Assembly (NCBI GenBank): GCA_003150175.1
Contig: QAKZ01000085.1
Span: 1-5,355 of the forward strand
From: Coriobacteriia bacterium
GTDB lineage: Bacteria > Actinomycetota > Coriobacteriia > Coriobacteriales > Atopobiaceae
DNA length: 5,355 nt
Reading direction: 5' to 3'
A program made the position numbers and the translations under genes. This document shows, one piece after another, positions 1-5,355 of the stretch. Below the pieces are notes generated by a model. It ran no database searches. It was not told the DNA's origin and was given only the letters and a program-made list of their open reading frames with translations. Every line of letters begins with the position of its first letter. Within the stretch, counting starts at the first letter, position 1.

Positions 1-1715
1 GCTGTAAATCGTCTGGCTGTCATTCGAAGCTCATTACGTATCTTTGCCGTTACCCCATCAATCTGTCTTTCAATATCTCCCGTTTCTTCATCCTCCATGG
101 AGGTTGCCCCGCAATATACAAGAATGTGTCCGTCATTCTTATACTTTTGCATGAGACTAATCAGAAGATCCGGCTTATTTCTTGCTCCGGCCAGTACGCG
201 AGAGCGCTTAAAAAGAAGCAATTCTCCTTCTTTTGAGATTTTGAGCTTTCCGTTTTCTTCAATCACAAACTTTTTCAGTTTTTCTGTCAGGAACTGGTAT
301 TCACGCAGCTCATCTGGTTCCAAATAAACCGGTACAGGAAAATATCGGTACTTCGTCAAGGCTCCGTCCTTGATTGCCTGCTCCACATCGTACTCGATGC
401 ATTTTTTTCCGAAATAATCAAGAAGCATCTGTGTTCCTTTTTTATCACGGTACCGCTCGATTGTAGCCGACAATGCAATCCGGTTATTGATGTTTTCCGG
501 CAAACAGGCAGATAGACTTTTGGCTCCGAAATTGTGAGCTTCATCTATAATAAGTAAAACATTCTGCTCTTTCTTTAGCCGCGTTACAATCTGTTGGATC
601 GCCTCTCCCGAAAATGTATCATTGGTTGTAATGCAGACAAACGGTTCTCCATAATTACGAAATCGTTTATAGGACCGTACCAGGTCTTCTTTCCAATGTC
701 GGTTTTTGGATTGTGAATGTGCAATGATCGGAGATGGTCCCCAGTTGATCTCGTCCTCTTCCCACTGTCCAACTAAGTGAATCTGCGGACAAACTATAAA
801 TACGGAAAGTTTTTCTTGCTTCTGTCTTGCCAGCGCTACCATACAGGCGAGGGCCGTGTAGGATTTTCCTGAACCCGTACACATGGCAAAGATTCCACGG
901 CATTCAGCTTCCATCCAGTTCGATACTGCTTCTTTCTGAACTTCCCGTAAGGAAACATCTTCCGGAATCTGGAACAATTCCCGCGGCTTTACAAATTCAT
1001 CTTCGCAGAACTGCTTTTCATCCGTCTGATAATCAACGCAATTCCGCCTGAACTTGGAAAGTTTTTCGATGATTACGCTTGGAAACGGAACGACCCTTAT
1101 CTTTTCTGTTTCATTTTCCCACATACGGTCAAAATCGCTTTCGCTGATATCAACATAATTCCGGTTCGTTTCATCCCGCCAGTCACAAAAGACATATAAG
1201 GACTCGAAATTATCACAATATGCATTCGCAGAAGCGTTTGCGGAGCCTGTATAGGAAATCCGGTTCCCCTCTTCATCTTTGAAAACGGCAATCTTCTCAT
1301 GATAAATATTGCGGTATGTATCGTTTTCCATAAATGCAAGTTTGATTTCCATAGTTCCATTCGCAATTAAAGTCGCAACCAGGTTCAGGCGTTCTTCTTC
1401 AAACGCATCCACTGGATCTGTCAGACTGACATCCAATGCCTCGATCATGGCTGCTTCCCGCGTCTTATATCCAAAGCGGATCGCGTCAATATCATCTTCC
1501 TCCAGCTTCGGAGAACAAATCAGTTGAATTCTTCCTCCATTCTTGGCAAAATCAAATAGTCCATAGGATAATTCAATCAAGGCTGAGGTCGAAAAATATC
1601 CAACCGCCCTTTTATAGATTCTGCTTTTCCGAAGAACCGGGATCAGAAAATCTCTTGGAAAATTATTGCTGTCAGACCGATATCTTAAAGCAATCGGCAA
1701 TTCGGTAAACCCCAT
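1..1715 (-). CDS. PLD-nuclease/DEAH superfamily 2 helicase fusion, putative restriction component (3' end outside window)
   Basis: The frame is open from the ATG at 1715 to the left edge, giving 571 complete codons. Residues about 15-200 form a PLD-type nuclease domain with one HKD motif: His139-x-Lys141, then GSAN at 157-160 and a downstream Asn169/Glu171. Single-HKD nucleases normally dimerise to build the active site and need no metal. A superfamily 2 helicase follows from about 250: LREVQKEAV (256-264), Walker A CTGSGKS (279-285), the VCPQ segment (308-311), Walker B DEAH (391-394) and motif III SAT (416-418). The second RecA-like domain begins near ILVYCGA (531-537) and is cut by the window, so motifs V and VI are not visible. 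The architecture (HKD nuclease plus SSL2-like helicase) matches proteins annotated as restriction enzymes of DNA phosphorothioation systems and other defence-island helicases. The ATG is secure: AAGGAAGG lies 7 bases upstream and an in-frame TGA blocks any extension. A DNA restriction role is inferred from the domains and the adjacent desulfurase. Confidence 0.9.
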   Translation of the reverse strand, partial: MGFTELPIALRYRSDSNNFPRDFLIPVLRKSRIYKRAVGYFSTSALIELSYGLFDFAKNGGRIQLICSPKLEEDDIDAIRFGYKTREAAMIEALDVSLTDPVDAFEEERLNLVATLIANGTMEIKLAFMENDTYRNIYHEKIAVFKDEEGNRISYTGSANASANAYCDNFESLYVFCDWRDETNRNYVDISESDFDRMWENETEKIRVVPFPSVIIEKLSKFRRNCVDYQTDEKQFCEDEFVKPRELFQIPEDVSLREVQKEAVSNWMEAECRGIFAMCTGSGKSYTALACMVALARQKQEKLSVFIVCPQIHLVGQWEEDEINWGPSPIIAHSQSKNRHWKEDLVRSYKRFRNYGEPFVCITTNDTFSGEAIQQIVTRLKKEQNVLLIIDEAHNFGAKSLSACLPENINNRIALSATIERYRDKKGTQMLLDYFGKKCIEYDVEQAIKDGALTKYRYFPVPVYLEPDELREYQFLTEKLKKFVIEENGKLKISKEGELLLFKRSRVLAGARNKPDLLISLMQKYKNDGHILVYCGATSMEDEETGDIERQIDGVTAKIRNELRMTARRFT

Positions 1716-1803
1716 ACAGATACCTTCCTTCTTACTTCCAGTTCGTCAGTTTATGGTTTCAAATAAATTTGATGTGTTCGATTCTGGCATATGCCCCATC
1801 CCT
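1716..1803 (-). other. 88-base intergenic spacer between desulfurase and helicase genes
   Basis: This is the only noticeable gap in the window. It contains a perfect 10-base palindrome (GGCATATGCC, 1786-1795), a 17-codon open frame (1799 to 1746), and the helicase ribosome binding site. The palindrome is too short, and lacks a T-run, for an intrinsic terminator. No clear -35/-10 pair was found, so read-through from the upstream genes is the simplest view, although a weak internal promoter cannot be excluded. Confidence 0.5.
1723..1730 (-). promoter_or_regulatory. Shine-Dalgarno of the PLD-helicase gene
   Basis: On the minus strand this reads AAGGAAGG, followed by 7 bases and the ATG at 1715. 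It is a strong purine-rich ribosome binding site. With the in-frame TGA a few codons upstream, it fixes the start of the helicase gene and shows the gene can be translated independently of the desulfurase. Confidence 0.8.
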
Positions 1804-2928
1804 CTACAGACTTTCGATTGCATCTAATAATGTATCTAAGTCCTCTTTTGTGTTGAATGGGCCGATGCCGACCCGTATGGTTCCGCCGTATGCGGTATCT
1901 TTCAAATACTCATGAATATATGGGGCACAGTGATAGCCCGTGCGTACTGCAATATCAAATTCATCATCCAAGATGCGTCCAACATCACCGGAATCATAGC
2001 CTTCTACAACAAAGGACACGATTCCGAGCTGTTCCTTCATGTCAAATACAGTTATCATCGGATTTTTGGAAAGCTGATCCACCAGATAATCCGTCAGTTC
2101 CTTTATACGTTCCATGTGCCGGTTATCTTTTAGCCATTCCAATGCCGCATGAAGCCCAGCAATGGCAACAATATTTTCACTGCCAGCTTCATATCTGCCA
2201 GGTGCGGATTCCGGCATGGATAAATTCAGGGAATCGCTTCCAGTTCCACCTGTCAGGATACACTTTAATGATACATCTTTTGACAGAATAAATCCACCTA
2301 CACCAAAAGGTCCGCACAAGGTTTTGTGGCCTGCAAATCCGATAATATCTGCATTCATGTCATTAAAGTTTAAGTCAATCAGACCGGCCGCCTGTGCTGC
2401 ATCCGCAATCGTAATGGCATGATACTGTTTTGCCAGCCCAAAAAGTTCTTTTACAGGAAGTTCATAGCCGGTAACATTGCTGATTACCGTTGAAATCACG
2501 ATGTCCGGATTCTTTTCATGGAAAAGATATTCCGTTTTCTTTAAATCAATCTCAAAGTGCGTTCCCAACGGAAGAATCAACACCGTGCACCCAGTTCTTT
2601 GTCTAATGGCTTCCATGGTGCGGGCGACTGCATTATGCTCATACGGAGTCATATACACTACAGTGTCTGACGTGATATCGAGTCCATTCAAAACCTGATT
2701 GAATGCCTGAGTTACCGATGGTGTCAGTACAACATCTGCTTTTCCCGTGCAATGCATAAGCTCCGCGAGCATCTTTTTTGTATCAAAAATAATCCCTGAT
2801 GCTTCGCGGGCAGCTTTATAGCCGCCACGTCCGGCGTTCACGGAAAGTGTTCTGTTTACGCGATCCATTTCCTGATAGACCGTTTCCGGTCGCGGAAAGG
2901 AAGTCGCAGCATTATCAAGATAAATCAT
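1804..2928 (-). CDS. SufS-like (group II) cysteine desulfurase, candidate DndA-type sulfur donor
   Basis: This is a complete PLP-dependent class V aminotransferase-fold enzyme of 374 residues, a usual length for the family. Cysteine desulfurases remove sulfur from L-cysteine, giving alanine and an enzyme-bound persulfide passed to an acceptor. Visible landmarks are the N-terminal MIYLDNAATS, the cofactor-stacking histidine in YEHNAVAR (His98), the pyridine-binding aspartate in ADAAQAAG (Asp176, Gln179), the Schiff-base lysine in FAGHKTLCGPFG (Lys202), the RYEAGSEN segment (from about 245), the catalytic cysteine in VRTGYHCAPY (Cys334), and the substrate-binding arginine in TIRVGIGPFNT (Arg352). 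The short loop around the cysteine and the RTGxHCA pattern place it with SufS/CsdA-like enzymes (the TIGR01977-type family as I remember it) rather than IscS/NifS. A GTG at 2937 overlaps the upstream stop by 4 bases, but I prefer the ATG at 2928: it has a GGGGTGA Shine-Dalgarno at 5-base spacing and gives the typical family N-terminus. Its position between an ATPase and a nuclease-helicase suggests DNA sulfur modification. An alternative is a housekeeping sulfur or selenium role. Confidence 0.93.
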   Translation of the reverse strand: MIYLDNAATSFPRPETVYQEMDRVNRTLSVNAGRGGYKAAREASGIIFDTKKMLAELMHCTGKADVVLTPSVTQAFNQVLNGLDITSDTVVYMTPYEHNAVARTMEAIRQRTGCTVLILPLGTHFEIDLKKTEYLFHEKNPDIVISTVISNVTGYELPVKELFGLAKQYHAITIADAAQAAGLIDLNFNDMNADIIGFAGHKTLCGPFGVGGFILSKDVSLKCILTGGTGSDSLNLSMPESAPGRYEAGSENIVAIAGLHAALEWLKDNRHMERIKELTDYLVDQLSKNPMITVFDMKEQLGIVSFVVEGYDSGDVGRILDDEFDIAVRTGYHCAPYIHEYLKDTAYGGTIRVGIGPFNTKEDLDTLLDAIESL

Positions 2929-2933
2929 ATCTC

Positions 2934-2940
2934 TCACCCC
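2934..2940 (-). promoter_or_regulatory. Shine-Dalgarno of the desulfurase gene, overlapping the ATPase stop codon
   Basis: On the minus strand this reads GGGGTGA, a 6 of 7 match to the GAGGTGA anti-16S core, with 5 bases to the ATG at 2928. The last three bases are also the TGA stop of the ATPase gene, so ribosomes ending the ATPase stop on top of this site. This favours the ATG over the overlapping GTG at 2937 and suggests translational coupling of the two proteins. Confidence 0.65.
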
Positions 2941-5355
2941 ATCAGTTTTTTTACGAGATTCATCAGGATACCGATCTTTTCACTGTTATCGAGAGCCCCG
3001 TATTCATCCATCATATCATCCAGTGCACTCTGGAAGAAAACTCCGGAAGGTGATAATTCATTCGGGTCAAAATCATAAAAATATTCCTTGGATCCGCTTT
3101 CTCCCGGAAGCGTAATTTTTTTACTTTGCGGTGTATCAGCTGCTTCTTCTTTTTTCTTGAGATATGATACCAACGTTTTTAAAGTGGATTCAAATTCGTC
3201 TTTCGTCTTATCATTCCAATCCTCAATGAAGAAATTGGTCGCTGTTTTGGCAATCTTCTCAATCAGATCCACTGATTTTCCGCTTATAACGTCACGGATA
3301 CAATTTAACAGGCTCTGTGATGTTGTCGGCAAAATACTATTCTTTGCTTTTTCCGGAATATTTTCATACCATACTTTTAAGCCCTGCTGAAGATTATCAT
3401 TATGCTGTAAGCCAAGTGACTTCTTGATCACAGCGGCCACATCCTTTTTTAATCTATCCGTATGTGCATCGATGTCTTTCTTTGCTTTTTGTACTTCTTT
3501 TAATGTATCTGATAAAGAATCTGTTTCGAATATCCGCGGAATCTGCTCAAAAATCAACTCTCTTGGGTTTGGTTCCCCGGTTAATGCTTTGCGGAACAGT
3601 TTCAGCTTTTTCATATCCTGCCTTGGGTAGTCTCCTACCTGGAACGTAGTTGCTGTCTGTGGCAGCGAACGATACCATGCCTGAATAAAACATTTCAGTC
3701 TTGCAAGACGGTTCATGTTCTCGATTTCTTTGCAGTAATCACCATAATCTGAAAACAGTTTTTCCAGCCCCTCGATGTATTCCAACTTTTCAACTGTTTC
3801 CGCTTCTACATACAGATAGTGGTTATCCGGTGATGCAACCGCATCCACAATCAGTTTCGGGCTTAATGCAATCTCAGTCTTGTCGTGATAAATAACCGGC
3901 ATGTCTTCTAACTGCATCAGCTGCTCTGCAATATAAATCGGGAGCACTCCGCGTCTCATTCCGTAAGGCGCACTTGTCAGTTTATTGACCAGGATTGCAA
4001 AGGCAACTTTTTGTCCCTTGCTGTCATGGATGAACTCCACAATCTCGTTTCTAGCTGATGCCAGGTTGCTGTCATTTTTTGTGGACTCTATACAGGAACG
4101 GTAAATGGTTGCTTCCGCACTTGTACCGGAGCTGTACTGCTCAAACATCCTTGAATGGAAAATATCATCCAGAATAATATTCCTTGCTTTGGAATACTGT
4201 GCAGTAACACTGTGGCGGTTGATCGATTCATGGTTGATCAGCGGCGTCCTGTTATAAACACGTTCCGCGACATCACTGATCACACGATTTAAAGGCTTTT
4301 CCTTCATCTTTTCGATCCCTTCTCTTGTATAAAGCGTGGAAATCTGATCCATGGCATCTGCAATCGCCTGGTTTAAATCATTTAACAGGTTTTTCTTCCA
4401 GTTTTCCAGCTCGATGCCAGCTGCCTCATTCTCTTGCAAAAATGTTTTATCAAGTAATAATTTTTGCACAGCCAGAAGATTCTGAGCCTTCGATTTTACG
4501 TGCGGCATCTGTTCAATGATTGCTGCCATAACGGAACGGTCATTCAATTCTTCCAGGTGTTTTCTGATATTCTCCGGTTTTTCCTTATGCTGATTCAAAA
4601 CAAGGAATAAATATCCGTCCGGATGATTTTCTTTTGGCAGATACTCCATGGAAGATAATGCCATAAAGGAATCGGAGTTTATGATATGCACCTGAAAATA
4701 ACGGGTCATACAGTGATCCTGATTATATTTCTTCGGCAAAATATACTTATTCTTATTTACCCGGTTCAACACATCCGGTACATTGATCTTTGTAAACTGC
4801 TTCTTGATATCATCTGAAACAAGTTCCTGCAGGTTGGCACTGACGCTGTCATGGAAACTGTAAGTCTTTGCTTCTTTATTAAAGGCAATCAGCTTTTGCT
4901 TTATTAAGGCATCAATGGCATTTTCAATCGCTTTTCTTCCTAAACCGGTTGCTAGGTACAGATATTCCTCATTTACCGGAATATCATCGGACAAATTGAC
5001 CATACGGATCACTGCCATAGTTTTCAGGATCTTTTTCGCATCCGCATCTTCCGCTTTATCAATGGCATGTTCTGCGTTGATCCATTCTCCATGCACAGCG
5101 AAGTCTTTTTCATCCGCTAAAAGCTGGGAGAAGTAATCGTAAATCAGCGGTGCCCCTGCAAATGCAGTATCCTGGCACTGCTCAACATAGGATGCCAGGC
5201 TGTAGAGATCTTTGCTTGTCAAGAACGTAAACAGGGTGCGTTCATTTTGTGCGATTTTCTCACTCAGCTGGAGCAAAAGGCATGCCGATAATGGTGTCAA
5301 CGGAAATGCTCCATTTCCAACAATGGAATCGTAACCATCTTTATCAAATAAAGAA
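2934..5355 (-). CDS. C-terminal part of a large BrxC-like P-loop ATPase (5' end outside window)
   Basis: The reading frame is open to the right edge, so 806 residues are visible and the N-terminus is missing. The TTG at 5300 is not a start: it is the Leu of an FPLTPLSA segment (visible residues 17-24), and the frame continues upstream through GNGAFP. Next comes AQNERTLFTFL (35-45), a stretch I recognise from large defence-associated P-loop ATPases of the BrxC/PglY/DUF6079 kind, where it closes the ATPase domain. Residues about 110-170 look like a winged helix. A further conserved-looking segment, LTSAPYGMRRGVLPIYIAEQ, lies near 459-478. The rest is mostly charged, helical sequence ending in a short acidic tail (about 755-790). 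There is no Walker A motif in the visible part, no signal peptide and no membrane segment, so it should be cytosolic. In BREX, BrxC is an essential ATPase core component; the same role here is inference. The stop codon lies 5 bases before the desulfurase ATG, which suggests co-translation. Family assignment is from remembered motif patterns, not from a search. Confidence 0.72.
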   Translation of the reverse strand, partial: SLFDKDGYDSIVGNGAFPLTPLSACLLLQLSEKIAQNERTLFTFLTSKDLYSLASYVEQCQDTAFAGAPLIYDYFSQLLADEKDFAVHGEWINAEHAIDKAEDADAKKILKTMAVIRMVNLSDDIPVNEEYLYLATGLGRKAIENAIDALIKQKLIAFNKEAKTYSFHDSVSANLQELVSDDIKKQFTKINVPDVLNRVNKNKYILPKKYNQDHCMTRYFQVHIINSDSFMALSSMEYLPKENHPDGYLFLVLNQHKEKPENIRKHLEELNDRSVMAAIIEQMPHVKSKAQNLLAVQKLLLDKTFLQENEAAGIELENWKKNLLNDLNQAIADAMDQISTLYTREGIEKMKEKPLNRVISDVAERVYNRTPLINHESINRHSVTAQYSKARNIILDDIFHSRMFEQYSSGTSAEATIYRSCIESTKNDSNLASARNEIVEFIHDSKGQKVAFAILVNKLTSAPYGMRRGVLPIYIAEQLMQLEDMPVIYHDKTEIALSPKLIVDAVASPDNHYLYVEAETVEKLEYIEGLEKLFSDYGDYCKEIENMNRLARLKCFIQAWYRSLPQTATTFQVGDYPRQDMKKLKLFRKALTGEPNPRELIFEQIPRIFETDSLSDTLKEVQKAKKDIDAHTDRLKKDVAAVIKKSLGLQHNDNLQQGLKVWYENIPEKAKNSILPTTSQSLLNCIRDVISGKSVDLIEKIAKTATNFFIEDWNDKTKDEFESTLKTLVSYLKKKEEAADTPQSKKITLPGESGSKEYFYDFDPNELSPSGVFFQSALDDMMDEYGALDNSEKIGILMNLVKKLMG

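Noticed and set aside
986..1217. Possible metal or Fe-S cluster from cysteines 167, 177, 226 and 237 of the helicase
   Set aside because: The spacing does not fit any zinc or Fe-S motif I know, and two of the cysteines lie inside the PLD domain.
667..1366. Minus-strand frames at 667-903 and 1097-1366
   Set aside because: They are out-of-frame shadows of the PLD-helicase gene, whose own frame is open throughout and carries the HKD, Walker A and DEAH motifs.
1780..1800. Intrinsic terminator after the desulfurase gene
   Set aside because: The GGCATATGCC palindrome gives at most a very short stem with no usable loop and is not followed by a T-run.
1857..2291. 144-codon plus-strand open frame
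   Set aside because: It lies entirely antisense to the well-supported cysteine desulfurase, has a low-complexity, Cys/His/Pro-rich composition typical of a shadow frame, and matches no family I recognise.
2935..2937. GTG start of the desulfurase at 2937
   Set aside because: The ATG at 2928 has a better-placed Shine-Dalgarno and gives the usual MIYLDNAAT family N-terminus; the GTG adds only three residues.
2934..5300. A TTG start at 5300 giving a 788-residue ATPase-family protein
   Set aside because: The frame stays open to the window edge and the TTG is the Leu of a family-like FPLTPLSA segment, so the gene simply begins outside the window.

Overview
The window holds three genes, all on the minus strand and read from the right edge towards the left edge: the C-terminal part of a very large BrxC-like ATPase-family protein (5355 to 2934, its start lies outside), a complete SufS-like cysteine desulfurase (2928 to 1804), and the first 571 residues of a helicase with an N-terminal phospholipase D (PLD) nuclease domain (1715 to 1, its end lies outside). 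The first two genes are separated by 5 bases and the last two by 88 bases. No convincing promoter or terminator is seen between them, so they look like part of one operon. No RNA gene, insertion sequence, CRISPR array or tandem repeat was seen.

The organism is most likely a low-to-moderate-GC Firmicute, perhaps a gut clostridium such as a Lachnospiraceae member. This rests on the AT-leaning codon use, the strong purine-rich Shine-Dalgarno sequences (AAGGAAGG and GGGGTGA) and the style of the proteins. It is an impression, not a measured assignment.

The combination is the interesting part. A sulfur-mobilising enzyme of the cysteine desulfurase family sits between a large BrxC-like ATPase and a nuclease-helicase of the kind found in defence islands. 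Known systems that join these themes are the Dnd and related phosphorothioation systems, in which DndA is a cysteine desulfurase supplying sulfur for DNA backbone modification, and type 4 BREX, which carries a PAPS-reductase-like protein together with BrxC and PglZ. The working model is that the desulfurase supplies persulfide sulfur to a DndC-like (PAPS reductase fold) enzyme encoded outside this window. The ATPase and the PLD-helicase would then sense or cut DNA lacking the mark. Only the three visible proteins are observed; the sulfur-acceptor enzyme and the modification itself are inferred.
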